Source: an uncultured Alphaproteobacteria bacterium (GTDB lineage: Bacteria; Pseudomonadota; Alphaproteobacteria; Rhodobacterales; Rhodobacteraceae). Taken from it: a stretch of 64,000 nucleotides of DNA. How positions within the stretch are numbered: position 1 is the stretch's first letter; the number at the start of each line of letters is the position of its first letter. Location: the NCBI GenBank assembly GCA_902578545.1, contig CACHDI010000001.1:248001-312000 (forward strand). Direction: 5' to 3'. This document shows positions 39,934-49,462 of the stretch, in pieces. The position numbers and the translations under genes are program-made. The notes under the pieces are model-generated. The model ran no database searches. It was not told the origin of the DNA and saw nothing but the letters and a program-made list of their open reading frames with translations.

Positions 39934-41229
39934 ATGTCTGAAAAAAGAACAAAAAAAATTAATGATTTTTTTATTTATAAAAATAATAAATTGTATGTGG
40001 AAGATGTTTCAGTCATTAATATTGCAAATAATATCAAAACCCCATTTTATGTATACTCAACAGCGTCATTGAGAAGACGATATATAGATTTAGCTACAAG
40101 CCTAAACAATATAAGACATTCGTTATATTTTTCAGTTAAATCAAATTCAAATCTTGCAGTATTGAGAGTGTTATCTTTATTAGGTTCAGGAATGGATGTT
40201 GTATCTGGAGGTGAATACCTAAGGGCCCAAAAAGCAGGTGTTCCAGGTAATAAAGTTGTATTTTCAGGAGTTGGAAAAACTTATGATGAGATTAAATTGG
40301 CTTTAAATGGTGGAATCCGGCAATTTAACGTTGAAAGTATTCCTGAAATTATAATGATAAACAAAATTGCTTCATCATTGGGTAAAAAAGCGCCAATTTC
40401 AATAAGAGTGAATCCTGATGTGGATGCGCAAACTCATAAAAAAATTATGACAGGTACGTCAGAAAATAAATTTGGGATTCCCCTCAATTCTGCATTAGAA
40501 GTTTATAAAATGGCATCTGAATTAAATAGTATAGAAATAGTTGGAATTGATCTTCATATTGGAAGTCAGATTACAGATATATTACCATTTGAGACTGCAT
40601 TTATAAAAATTGCTAGTTTTATTGAAAAATTAAGAGAAGAAGGTCATTCAATAGATAGAGTAGATATAGGAGGTGGGCTAGGTATAAGCTACTCCACAAA
40701 AGAGGAAGATCCTATATCAATTGACAAGTTTGCGATCATGTTGAGTAAAATTTTTAGAAAATTGAATATAGAAATTCAACTTGAGCCAGGAAGATTTATA
40801 TCAGGTAACTCTGGTCTCTTGATAACGTCAGTAGTGTATTTGAAGGAAGGGACGAATAAAAATTTCTTAATTATCGATGCAGCAATGAATGATCTATTAA
40901 GACCAGCTATATATGACGCAGAGCATGAATTTTTACCTGTAAGTGAGTCTAAAAATAATGACAATAAAATGGTTGCAGATATTGTGGGACCTATATGTGA
41001 GAGTTCTGATGTATTTTCAAAAAATACAATTCTCCCAAAAATGACAAGTGGTGATTTTTTGGCTATTTATTCTGCTGGAGCATATGGGGCTGTTATGTCA
41101 TCAGAATATAATTCGAGACCCTTAATACCAGAATTAATAGTTAATGAAAACTTGGTTTCAGTCATTAGGAGTAGACCTAAGATTGAAGAAGTTATTAAAA
41201 GAGACCAAATCCCTTATTGGTTGAGATGA
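39934..41229 (+). CDS. lysA: Diaminopimelate decarboxylase
   Basis: LysA makes L-lysine from meso-diaminopimelate, the last step of the pathway that DapD and DapE serve. The 431 residues have the PLP lysine Lys69 in FSVKSNSN, the glycine-rich GGGLG of the phosphate site, the ELEPGRF-type motif (here QLEPGRFI), and CESSDVF with the catalytic cysteine near the C-terminus. Length is standard. It is followed 12 bp later by a convergent zinc-ribbon gene. Confidence 0.97.
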   Translation: MSEKRTKKINDFFIYKNNKLYVEDVSVINIANNIKTPFYVYSTASLRRRYIDLATSLNNIRHSLYFSVKSNSNLAVLRVLSLLGSGMDVVSGGEYLRAQKAGVPGNKVVFSGVGKTYDEIKLALNGGIRQFNVESIPEIIMINKIASSLGKKAPISIRVNPDVDAQTHKKIMTGTSENKFGIPLNSALEVYKMASELNSIEIVGIDLHIGSQITDILPFETAFIKIASFIEKLREEGHSIDRVDIGGGLGISYSTKEEDPISIDKFAIMLSKIFRKLNIEIQLEPGRFISGNSGLLITSVVYLKEGTNKNFLIIDAAMNDLLRPAIYDAEHEFLPVSESKNNDNKMVADIVGPICESSDVFSKNTILPKMTSGDFLAIYSAGAYGAVMSSEYNSRPLIPELIVNENLVSVIRSRPKIEEVIKRDQIPYWLR

Positions 41230-41241
41230 TTAAAGGATTAT

Positions 41242-41862
41242 TTATTTCATCAGTTGTTTTTGAATGATTTGACTTAAATTAGTTACAAAAAAATCAATAT
41301 AATCTTTAAACATCAGTAATTCCTTCTCATATATTGTATTTTGACCTATAAAGGATTCAGGTTTTTGGTAAAAAATGTAACCACTGATAAAAAAAATACT
41401 TATTATTATAAATCCTAAATAGCTTTTATTTAATCCCCTTTCACTCTTAATTATAGGTGGTTCATCTTTGTTTTTCAATTTACCTCTAATATTTTCAACT
41501 CTATTCATCGAATTAGAGTTGGTATAAGACAAATTATTTTCACTATTTCGATTTTTCTCAATTTCAGAAATAGCCAAAGAGGTCAATAACTCTTTTTCTT
41601 GTTGTGAACTTAAAATACTATCTTTTTCGTCTGTTTCTTTTGAAATTAATTTACTTTTATTTAAGGAATTCTTTACTAAATTTTCTCTTCTATTTATTTC
41701 AGTAGAAAATGAATCTTCTAAATTTAATTTAACAACTTTTCCGTCAACATGCTGGATCCAATAATTTGAACAATTAAAACACTTTACTTTTCTTCCTTTC
41801 TGAGAAAGCAGTTTATTTTCAATTTCATAATTTGAGTTACAATGGGGACACTTTATAATCAT
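41242..41862 (-). CDS. Zinc-ribbon (MJ0042-type) membrane protein
   Basis: The 206 residues begin with a zinc ribbon formed by Cys5, Cys8, Cys28 and Cys31 (CPHC...CFNC), followed by a long charged, low-complexity linker and a single membrane helix (YLGFIIISIFFISGYIFY, about 148–166). The tail after the helix is short. This family is common in alphaproteobacteria next to ftsE–ftsX, but here the next gene across the divergent spacer is plsC. No function is known. Confidence 0.8.
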   Translation of the reverse strand: MIIKCPHCNSNYEIENKLLSQKGRKVKCFNCSNYWIQHVDGKVVKLNLEDSFSTEINRRENLVKNSLNKSKLISKETDEKDSILSSQQEKELLTSLAISEIEKNRNSENNLSYTNSNSMNRVENIRGKLKNKDEPPIIKSERGLNKSYLGFIIISIFFISGYIFYQKPESFIGQNTIYEKELLMFKDYIDFFVTNLSQIIQKQLMK

Positions 41863-41995
41863 GATAATTAGTCATTCAAAAAAAATATTAATGTATTAAC
41901 AGTTATGAAATTATGATTTAAAAAGATTTAAATCATTTTGTTTTAAATTTATAATTTACCTGCATTAGTATTTAATTTGTTTTGAGTTTTTAATA

Positions 41996-42724
41996 ATGAA
42001 TTTAATCATAACAATAATTCGTGGATTAATAAATGACATATTGATATTTTTTTCTATGTTTGTTCTTGGTATTATAGGCCTACCATTTTCTATTATCTCA
42101 AAGAAATGGGCTTATAGGTTTATAAAACTTTATTGCCTGTCGTGTTTTTTGATTTTAAGAGTAATTTCAAATATTCGTGTTGAGTGTAGAGGTAAAATCC
42201 CAACGGAAAACGTTTTGATTTGTTCTAAACATATGTCATTCTTAGACATTATAATGTTAGCTTATTTTCTTCCTGAATTTAGTTTTGTAATGAAAAAAGA
42301 AATAGTGTTTACTCCAATAATTGGGGTTTATGCTTTAAGAGTTGGGTGTGTACCAGTTAAAAGAGGTGCTAGATCAAAAGCATTGAGTAAAATGGTTTCA
42401 GATTATGATCAAAATTCATATAATCAAGATAATCGACAAATAGTTATATATCCACAAGGAACTAGAGTTTTACCAAATCAAACAAAGGAATATAAAGTTG
42501 GAGCAGGTGTATTGTACGGTAAATTTAATTTACCTTGCCATTTGGTAGGAACAAATTCTGGCATTTTTTGGCCAAAAGGAAGTTGGGTACGAAAATCAGG
42601 AACAGCAGTTATTGATTTTTTTGAAGTAATTGAACCTGGTATGTCATTGAACAATTTTATGAAAAGAATTGAAAAAAATATTGAAGATCGTTCTAATCTG
42701 TTGATGAAAGATTACCTGAAATAA
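41996..42724 (+). CDS. plsC: 1-acyl-sn-glycerol-3-phosphate acyltransferase
   Basis: PlsC acylates lysophosphatidic acid to phosphatidic acid in phospholipid synthesis. The 242 residues begin with membrane segments (about 3–35) and have the catalytic HX4D motif HMSFLD (His79, Asp84), the substrate motif YPQGTR, and a later VGTNSGIFWPKGSW. Family identity is clear. It faces accA tail to tail, 10 bp apart. Confidence 0.92.
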   Translation: MNLIITIIRGLINDILIFFSMFVLGIIGLPFSIISKKWAYRFIKLYCLSCFLILRVISNIRVECRGKIPTENVLICSKHMSFLDIIMLAYFLPEFSFVMKKEIVFTPIIGVYALRVGCVPVKRGARSKALSKMVSDYDQNSYNQDNRQIVIYPQGTRVLPNQTKEYKVGAGVLYGKFNLPCHLVGTNSGIFWPKGSWVRKSGTAVIDFFEVIEPGMSLNNFMKRIEKNIEDRSNLLMKDYLK

Positions 42725-42734
42725 GCTAGCCATT

Positions 42735-43694
42735 TTATAATTTAAACTTGCCTACATCCAAAAACTTTTTTCTTCTTTCTTCTAGTATTTGGTCAGGAGT
42801 AATTTTATTGAATTTTTTTAATGATCTTTCAAGAGATTTACCAACTTTTAAAATAATTTCATTTATATTTCTATGAGCTCCACCTATTGGTTCTGATATT
42901 ATTTCGTCAACTATTCCTAATTTAGTTAAATCCCCTGCAGTTAATTTGAGAGCTTCTGCTGCTTCTTTCATTTTATCTGAATTTTTCCATAAAATTGAGG
43001 CACATCCTTCTGGGGATATAACTGAATAAATTGAATGTTCGAGCATAATAATTTTATTTGAAGAAGCAAGAGCCACAGCTCCCCCAGAGCCACCTTCACC
43101 AATGATAATTGAAATTAAAGGAACTTTAATTTGCATACATTTTGCAATTGAGCTAGCTATAGCTTCAGCCTGTCCTCTTTCTTCTGCACCCTTCCCTGGA
43201 TAGGCACCAGGTGTGTCAATAAAGGTTATTACAGGAAGATTAAATTTGTCAGCTAAATCCATTAATCTTACTGCTTTTCTATAACCTTCGGGTCTTGCCA
43301 TTCCAAAATTATGTTGAATTCTTGACTTTGTATCATCTCCTTTTTCATGTCCAATGATAACAATTGGTGTATCATTTAATCTTGCTAATCCTCCAATTAT
43401 TGATTTGTCTTCTGCAAATTTTTTATCACCTGCAAGTGGTATAAATTCAGTCATAAGATTTTTTATATAAAGAGATGAATGTGGCCGCTCAGGATGCCTT
43501 GCAATTTGACATTTATGCCAGGGTGTTAAGTCTGAATATATTTTTTTTAATAATTGTTTTGATTTTTTTTCAATTTCTTTTATGTTACCATTTTTTTGTC
43601 TTTCTTCATTTTGGGATGAATTAGTAGAACGTAACTCATTGGCTTTACCATCTAATAAAGCAAGCTCTTTTTCGAAATCTAAATAGTGTTGCAT
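42735..43694 (-). CDS. accA: Acetyl-CoA carboxylase, carboxyltransferase alpha subunit
   Basis: AccA and AccD transfer CO2 from biotin to acetyl-CoA, the first step of fatty-acid synthesis. The 319 residues begin [19 protein letters not shown] and contain [43 protein letters not shown] and [13 protein letters not shown], all hallmarks of AccA. The gene stands alone on this strand, and accD is not in the window. Confidence 0.97.
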   Translation of the reverse strand: MQHYLDFEKELALLDGKANELRSTNSSQNEERQKNGNIKEIEKKSKQLLKKIYSDLTPWHKCQIARHPERPHSSLYIKNLMTEFIPLAGDKKFAEDKSIIGGLARLNDTPIVIIGHEKGDDTKSRIQHNFGMARPEGYRKAVRLMDLADKFNLPVITFIDTPGAYPGKGAEERGQAEAIASSIAKCMQIKVPLISIIIGEGGSGGAVALASSNKIIMLEHSIYSVISPEGCASILWKNSDKMKEAAEALKLTAGDLTKLGIVDEIISEPIGGAHRNINEIILKVGKSLERSLKKFNKITPDQILEERRKKFLDVGKFKL

Positions 43695-43812
43695 TTTTAA
43701 ATCTTAAATATTTCTTTTGATTTAATTGATTGTCCTACTCTTTATTAAACTCTCATATATCAGTTACTTAAAATTTTCCATATAAATTATTTTATTTTAT
43801 AAAATTTTATAT

Positions 43813-44982
43813 TTATTTAAAAACTGATCTTAGTCTTTCTGTACTTTCTTTGACCAAGTTAGTTGAAGTGGCTAAATTAAATCTAAAGTGGTTGTACCCA
43901 CCTAATCCAAAAATCGATCCACGCTTAGAAATAATTTTAGCATGATTAATGAGTTTCTTATAATTAGTATTTTCTGATTCTCCAGTTTTGGAAAAATCAA
44001 CCCATGCTAAATAAGTAGAGTCGATTCTCATTGAACTTAAACATTTTATACTTTTGATTTCTTTATCAAAAATATCTTTATTTTTCTTTAAATATTTGAG
44101 CAGATCATCCAACCATTTATGCCCAGATCTCATAGCTACTTCACCTAAGATCATACCAAATCTATTTGGAGTTTCTCCAGTTGCAAAATTTGCTTTTTTA
44201 AATTTATCTCTAAGTGAATTATTTGGAATAATTACGTTGCCCATCAACCCACCTGCGATATTGAATGTTTTTGTTGTAGAAGTCATTAAAATGTAGTTTT
44301 CATAAAAGTTTTCTCCTATTTTAGGGAATGTAATATGTTTATTTTCTGGATTTACAAGATCATTATGTATCTCGTCAATTATCAAAATGAGATCATGTTT
44401 CTTACAAAAATAAGCAATATCTTTAAGCTCATGTTCACTCCACAACCTACCACTTGGATTATGAGGTGAACACAAAATAACTACTTTTTCATTACCCTTT
44501 ATTTTATTTTCTAAATTATCTAAATCCAAATAATATGTTCCATTTTCTTTTATCATTTCACTTTCTATCAATTCTCTATTATTAGCTTTAATTATATTTC
44601 GAAATTGGTGATAGACTGGTGAAAATATAATAATTCCGTCGTTTTGGTTTGTAAAAGCTCTTAAAACTGTACCTATGGCCGCGACAAGTCCATGGGCCGT
44701 ATTTATCCATTGCGGTTTTGGTTTCCAGTTATGTTTTTTTTCTAACCAATTTACAACTTCTTTTCTGTAGCTTTCTATGCCGCCATAATAACCAAGAAAA
44801 CCTCTGTTCATCTCATTTTCTAGTGCATTTAAAACATCAATTGGAGGTTTGAAAGACATATCAGCAACACCCATTGATAAAAATTTATAAATATCACTGC
44901 TGTCAGTTGCCTTAATAGCATCGTATTTTAAAGAATTTTCTGGAATTTCTGCTAAGTAATTATCAAAATCATATTCCATCAA
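43813..44982 (-). CDS. MalY/PatB-type aminotransferase (C-S lyase family)
   Basis: The 389 residues are a fold-type I PLP enzyme. The cofactor lysine is Lys238 in STTKTFNIAGG, with Asn175 (CSPHNPSGRLW) and Asp203 (IIDEIHNDL) in their usual places. The GVADMSFKPP and GFLGYYGGIESYRKEV segments place it in the MalY/PatB group, which includes cystathionine beta-lyases acting in methionine synthesis and sulfur recycling. A second Met at residue 2 is an equally good start. Substrate is inferred. Confidence 0.87.
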   Translation of the reverse strand: MMEYDFDNYLAEIPENSLKYDAIKATDSSDIYKFLSMGVADMSFKPPIDVLNALENEMNRGFLGYYGGIESYRKEVVNWLEKKHNWKPKPQWINTAHGLVAAIGTVLRAFTNQNDGIIIFSPVYHQFRNIIKANNRELIESEMIKENGTYYLDLDNLENKIKGNEKVVILCSPHNPSGRLWSEHELKDIAYFCKKHDLILIIDEIHNDLVNPENKHITFPKIGENFYENYILMTSTTKTFNIAGGLMGNVIIPNNSLRDKFKKANFATGETPNRFGMILGEVAMRSGHKWLDDLLKYLKKNKDIFDKEIKSIKCLSSMRIDSTYLAWVDFSKTGESENTNYKKLINHAKIISKRGSIFGLGGYNHFRFNLATSTNLVKESTERLRSVFK

Positions 44983-45043
44983 TTTTTACCACAACCTTAA
45001 CTTAATCTTGCTTCAAAGATTTTATTAATTTAAATAATCTTTT

Positions 45044-45559
45044 ATGAGTGAGCTGACTGTACTTTTACATCCTGATCCTAGACTTAAAAAGACTTGTATT
45101 CCTGTAACTAATATTGACAAGAGTATCAAGAAGCTTTGTTTAGATATGATAGAAACAATGTATAAATATTCTGGTGTAGGTTTGGCTGCATCACAGGTGG
45201 GAATATTAAAAAGAGTTGTTGTTATGGATTGTTCTGAGGAAGGTGAGAAAAAACCCAAAGTACTAATAAACCCTGAAATAATATGGTCTTCTGAAGATGT
45301 TTCTCTTTTTGAGGAAGGTTGCTTGTCCATTCCAGATATTCGTGAAGAAATAAAAAGACCTTCATCGGTTAGAATTAAATTTACTGATATAAGTGGTGTA
45401 TTAAAAGAGGATTTTTTTGAAGGTCTATGGGCTACTTGTATTCAGCATGAAATTGATCATCTCAATGGAAAGTTATTTATTGATTACTTAGGACCCATAA
45501 AAAGGTCATTTATTACAAAAAAAATGAAAAAATATAAAAAAGAAATAAATAAAAAATAG
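45044..45559 (+). CDS. def: Peptide deformylase
   Basis: Def removes the formyl group from the initiator methionine of nascent proteins. The 171 residues contain the three family motifs: GVGLAASQVG (44–53), EGCLSIP (91–97) with metal ligand Cys93, and QHEIDHLNG with His135, Glu136 and His139. It is 11 bp before fmt, whose product adds the same formyl group. Confidence 0.97.
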   Translation: MSELTVLLHPDPRLKKTCIPVTNIDKSIKKLCLDMIETMYKYSGVGLAASQVGILKRVVVMDCSEEGEKKPKVLINPEIIWSSEDVSLFEEGCLSIPDIREEIKRPSSVRIKFTDISGVLKEDFFEGLWATCIQHEIDHLNGKLFIDYLGPIKRSFITKKMKKYKKEINKK

Positions 45560-45570
45560 TTGAGGTTTTT

Positions 45571-46491
45571 TTGCGAATTATACTTTTTGCTAGTTCAGAA
45601 TTTTCTCTTCCTTTATTAGACATTCTTAACAATTCTGACCATAAACTGTGTGCTATATATACTCAACCACCTTCTTTTTCAGGAAGAGGTATGAGATTGA
45701 GAGATAATGCTATAGGAATAAAGGCTAAGGAATTAAATATTCAACTTTTTTATCCCTCTAACATTAATAACACAATTGAAATAAATAAATTTAAAAGTTT
45801 AAATCCAGATATTGCTATAGTATCTGCTTATGGTCAAATACTGTCTTCAAATTTACTTAAAGTACCTAAATTTGGATTTTTAAATTTACACCCTTCTTTG
45901 TTACCAAGATGGCGTGGGGCTGCACCCATTGAAAGAGCTTTAATGTCAGGTGATAAAGAAACTGGAATTTGCACCATAAAAATGGTTAGGGAACTTGACT
46001 CAGGTCCTATTTTGGCTAGAGAAAAATTTGTAATTAATTCTAATGAAACTAACACTAGTTTATCGCATAAAATCAGTAAAATTGGAGCACTTCAACTATT
46101 AGAAGTTATAAATAATTTTGAATTTATTTCTGAAATCCCTCAAGAAAGTGATGGAATTACTTACGCATCTAAAATCCAAAAAAGTGAAACAAGAATTAAT
46201 TGGAATTTATCAGGTATAGTAGTTGATAGATTGATTAGAAGTTTATCTGAAAAACCTGGGGCTTGGTGTATTTTGAATGGTTCTAGAGTAAAAATACTGA
46301 ACTCGAAATATGTAAAATTAGAAGGAAAAACAGGTCATAATATTGTATCTTCTGCAAATAAATCGTCTCTTATTATCGCTTGCAGAGAAGACGCAGTTGA
46401 GATAATCACTCTTCAAAAAGAAGGGAAAAAACCTATTTCTGCAAAGGAATTTTTAAGTGGTTACAAAGGAAACAATATATATTTTAATTAA
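45571..46491 (+). CDS. fmt: Methionyl-tRNA formyltransferase
   Basis: Fmt formylates Met-tRNA for translation initiation. The start is a TTG at 45571, because the family begins RIILFASSEFSLPLL and GAGG at 45562–45565 is well placed. The 306 residues have the catalytic region LNLHPSLLPRWRGAAPIERA (104–123) and end with the C-terminal OB-like domain. The use of TTG and the def–fmt pairing are notable but not odd for the gene. Confidence 0.96.
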   Translation: MRIILFASSEFSLPLLDILNNSDHKLCAIYTQPPSFSGRGMRLRDNAIGIKAKELNIQLFYPSNINNTIEINKFKSLNPDIAIVSAYGQILSSNLLKVPKFGFLNLHPSLLPRWRGAAPIERALMSGDKETGICTIKMVRELDSGPILAREKFVINSNETNTSLSHKISKIGALQLLEVINNFEFISEIPQESDGITYASKIQKSETRINWNLSGIVVDRLIRSLSEKPGAWCILNGSRVKILNSKYVKLEGKTGHNIVSSANKSSLIIACREDAVEIITLQKEGKKPISAKEFLSGYKGNNIYFN

Positions 46492-46494
46492 GGA

Positions 46495-46953
46495 TTAGCT
46501 TACAAATTTAATTTTGTTAATTTCTTCTCTAGCCAAAAAATCTGCTCGCTCATTTTCTATATTGCCAGCATGTCCTTTAACCCATTTCCAATCTACTTTG
46601 TTTTTATTTACTAATTCTTCTAATTCTTGCCAAAGTTTTTTATTTTTTACTTCTTTTTTAGCTGAAGTTTTCCAATTATTTTCCTTCCAGGAAGGGAGCC
46701 ATTCAGTTATGCCTTTTTTGACATAATTACTATCGGTTATAATTATTATTTTTGTTGGCTTTGTTAATGCTTTTAGGGTTTCAATAGCTGCTATTAGTTC
46801 CATTTGGTTATTAGTTGTTTCTTTTGCAGAGCCAGAAAGTTCTTTTCTTTTTATTATTTCATCATTTTTTTCTGCTAATAAAACTGCTCCCCATCCACCT
46901 ATACCTGGATTACCAGAGCAAGCTCCATCAGTATATGCCGTGAATTTAAACAT
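46495..46953 (-). CDS. rnhA: Ribonuclease HI
   Basis: RNase HI cleaves the RNA strand of RNA–DNA hybrids. I use the ATG at 46953 (152 residues); an upstream TTG at 46968 is in frame. The catalytic carboxylates are Asp9 (YTDGACSGNPG), Glu52 (NNQMELIAA) and Asp74 (ITDSNYV), with a final Asp in GNIENERADFLA. The start overlaps the end of the DUF3429 gene by 8 bp, so it belongs to the ispH–DUF3429–rnhA operon. Confidence 0.96.
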   Translation of the reverse strand: MFKFTAYTDGACSGNPGIGGWGAVLLAEKNDEIIKRKELSGSAKETTNNQMELIAAIETLKALTKPTKIIIITDSNYVKKGITEWLPSWKENNWKTSAKKEVKNKKLWQELEELVNKNKVDWKWVKGHAGNIENERADFLAREEINKIKFVS

Positions 46954-47386
46954 TAAATCCCAATACAATTAGTAAAATAATCATTGCTGTGGTTAGTTGA
47001 AATCTTAATTTAAACCACCAATTCGGGAAACTTATAATTTTTGCTTTTGACAAGGAACGTTCTCTTTCTAGAGTAGCTAAAAATCCAATAGCAAGTAAAA
47101 AGCAAGTCATTGGAAGTAATAATGATAAAACTGCCCAAATTGATGGACACATCGAAATAAATAATCCTTTAAAGTCAATCTCAGATTTATAATGGGTCTC
47201 AAGAACAAATAAGCCACCTCCCAGAAACGAAAGAATTATTGCACTAAAAAGTACTCCAAACTCGATAAGTAAATCATTTATATTATTACTAATGAGATTC
47301 AAATCAAACGAACCAAATACACCAATAATTATAGGAATGATACCTGCATAACTTAAATATTTTACTTTAGAAGGGATCTTTATCAT
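46946..47386 (-). CDS. DUF3429 family membrane protein
   Basis: The 146 residues form four to five membrane helices. The pattern SYAGIIPIIIGVFG, then GVLFSAIILSFLGGGLF, CPSIWAVLSLLLP, and FPNWWFKLRFQLT matches DUF3429, whose members have ILSFLGG and P-x-W-x-x-x-LR-x-x-LT at the same places. The function is unknown. It overlaps ispH by 1 bp and rnhA by 8 bp. Confidence 0.78.
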   Translation of the reverse strand: MIKIPSKVKYLSYAGIIPIIIGVFGSFDLNLISNNINDLLIEFGVLFSAIILSFLGGGLFVLETHYKSEIDFKGLFISMCPSIWAVLSLLLPMTCFLLAIGFLATLERERSLSKAKIISFPNWWFKLRFQLTTAMIILLIVLGFNV

Positions 47387-48315
47387 TAATTCCTTATAGA
47401 ATTGGGTATTTTAAATTGTATATCTTCTTTTGTAATTTCTATAAATTCAATTGTTGCTTTAAATCTTTTTTTAAATTCTTCGATGACTTGATTAATTAAT
47501 ATTTCAGGAGCTGAAGCACCTGCAGTAAGTCCAATAGATTCCGATCCTGAAATTGATCGCCAATCTATATCATTAACGTTGTCGATAAGCTGGGAGTATC
47601 TGCACCCAGCATTTTTCCCAACCTCTACTAACCGTTTTGAATTCGAAGAATTTATTGATCCCACTACTAATAATCCATCTATAAGTGGTGAAATTTTTTT
47701 AACTGCATTTTGCCTATTAGTAGTGGCATAACAAATATCTTCTTTGTGTGGAGCCAGAATACCAGGAAACCTATTTTTTAGTGCGTTTCCTATCTCTAAG
47801 GTATCATCTATAGACAAAGTAGTTTGTGTAACATAGGCTAGTTTCTTTTCATCTCTTGGATTGATAACATCTACATCCTTACAATTTTCCACCAGTAAGA
47901 CCTCCCCATTTGGGAGTTGACCCATAGTACCAATTGTTTCGGGATGGTTTTTATGGCCAATCATTATAATTTGATATCCTAATTTATGATATCTCTTTGC
48001 TTCAATATGTACTTTAGTAACAAGTGGACATGTTGCGTCTATGTATTGTAAATTACGCTCTTCAGCTTCAGAAAAAACTGACTTTGCCACACCATGTGCA
48101 GAAAAAACTACTGGTCTGTCTTTTGGACATTCAAATAATTCATTGACGAATATGGCCCCTTTTTTTTCTAAATTTTCTACAACATACTTATTATGTACAA
48201 TCTCATGACGTACATATACGGGTTTTCCATATTTTTGCAGGCATTTTTCTACAATTTCTATTGCACGATCTACACCTGCACAAAATCCTCTGGGAGCAGC
48301 AACTAAAAGTTTCAT
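47386..48315 (-). CDS. ispH: 4-hydroxy-3-methylbut-2-enyl diphosphate reductase
   Basis: IspH is the iron-sulfur enzyme that makes isopentenyl and dimethylallyl diphosphate in the last step of the MEP pathway. The 309 residues have cluster ligands Cys12 (RGFCAGV), Cys96 (DATCPLV) and Cys195 (ICYATTNRQ), and substrate histidines in [16 protein letters not shown] and GHKNHPE. It heads a leftward operon with DUF3429 and rnhA. Confidence 0.97.
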   Translation of the reverse strand: MKLLVAAPRGFCAGVDRAIEIVEKCLQKYGKPVYVRHEIVHNKYVVENLEKKGAIFVNELFECPKDRPVVFSAHGVAKSVFSEAEERNLQYIDATCPLVTKVHIEAKRYHKLGYQIIMIGHKNHPETIGTMGQLPNGEVLLVENCKDVDVINPRDEKKLAYVTQTTLSIDDTLEIGNALKNRFPGILAPHKEDICYATTNRQNAVKKISPLIDGLLVVGSINSSNSKRLVEVGKNAGCRYSQLIDNVNDIDWRSISGSESIGLTAGASAPEILINQVIEEFKKRFKATIEFIEITKEDIQFKIPNSIRN

Positions 48316-48450
48316 AAGCCTTCTGAATTAATGTTAATATAAAGATAATGCTGTTAGAAATTTTGGTCAATATTTATATAATTTGTTATATTTAAATAAT
48401 TTTTAAAATATTATAATAAATATAATTTTTAACAAAAAAATTTTAATACT

Positions 48451-49029
48451 ATGATCAAATATTACATTGCTCTTGGGAGTAATTTAGAAACAAAAAATAT
48501 GGACAGATTAGAGATACTTAATAAAGCTCTAGAATATTTCCCAATGTTCAGTATTTCATTAGTTAAAGTAAGTTCATTTTGGGAAAGTAAATCATACCCT
48601 AATAAAAACCAACCAAATTTTATTAATGCTGTATCTGAAGTACAATCTATATTAAATCCTCATCAAACATTATGTTCACTAAAAAAAATTGAAATTATTC
48701 TTGGAAGAAAAGTAAATAGTAGGTGGGGAAGTAGAGTATTAGATCTTGATATATTAGCATCAGGTTCTTTAATTTTACCAAATTTGCGTATATTTAATAA
48801 ATGGTTGAAAATGCCTCTTCAGCACCAAATTCAAAATCAACCTAACCAATTAATTTTACCACATCCAAGAATACAAGACCGTCTTTTTGTATTAAAACCT
48901 TTAAGTGAAATCGATCCTAACTGGATTCATCCTGTACTAAATAAAAAACCCTATGAACTCATTGATCAGAATAATTGGAATAAAGAAAGCTTATTAAGTT
49001 TGGTAGATAATAAAAAATTTATTCTATAG
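48451..49029 (+). CDS. folK: 2-amino-4-hydroxy-6-hydroxymethyldihydropteridine pyrophosphokinase
   Basis: FolK transfers pyrophosphate from ATP to the pterin precursor of folate. The 192 residues begin [13 protein letters not shown] and include [17 protein letters not shown], the signature [18 protein letters not shown] with two metal-binding aspartates, and [16 protein letters not shown]. It is the first gene of a rightward run toward rpoZ. folP and folB are not adjacent. Confidence 0.94.
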   Translation: MIKYYIALGSNLETKNMDRLEILNKALEYFPMFSISLVKVSSFWESKSYPNKNQPNFINAVSEVQSILNPHQTLCSLKKIEIILGRKVNSRWGSRVLDLDILASGSLILPNLRIFNKWLKMPLQHQIQNQPNQLILPHPRIQDRLFVLKPLSEIDPNWIHPVLNKKPYELIDQNNWNKESLLSLVDNKKFIL

Positions 49030-49082
49030 TATTGATTTTTTTTGATTATAATAATATTAAACCTCATACTAAGGAGATAAAA

Positions 49083-49439
49083 ATGGCCAGAATCACAGTT
49101 GAAGATTGTATTGACAAGGTTCCTAACAGATTTGATTTAGTTTTATTGGCAGCTCATAGAGCTCGTGAGATATCACTAGGTGCTGAGCTCACTGTAGATA
49201 GGGATAAGGATAAAAATCCTGTAGTAGCTCTTAGAGAAATAGCTGATGAAACCCTAACTGCTGACCAAATTCGTGAGTCAGCTATTGAAAGTAGACAATT
49301 ACAGATTGAGGTTGATGAACCTGAAGAAGATCAAATGGCTATTCTTATGGGATCTGAAGCAGTTGATGACAGTCCGGAAGAAGAAATTTCTGAAGAAAAT
49401 CTCTTGAGAGCTTTGATGGAAGCACAAGAAAAAAAATAA
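49083..49439 (+). CDS. rpoZ: RNA polymerase omega subunit
   Basis: Omega helps assemble RNA polymerase. I use the ATG at 49083 because an AAGGAG ribosome-binding site (49072–49077) precedes it and the family starts MARITVEDC; the longer frame from 49032 is not real. The 118 residues contain [20 protein letters not shown], the conserved core, and an acidic tail. The RelA/SpoT gene follows 23 bp later, the usual arrangement. Confidence 0.96.
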   Translation: MARITVEDCIDKVPNRFDLVLLAAHRAREISLGAELTVDRDKDKNPVVALREIADETLTADQIRESAIESRQLQIEVDEPEEDQMAILMGSEAVDDSPEEEISEENLLRALMEAQEKK

Positions 49440-49462
49440 TATTATTTTGAGTGGCTTCAATA

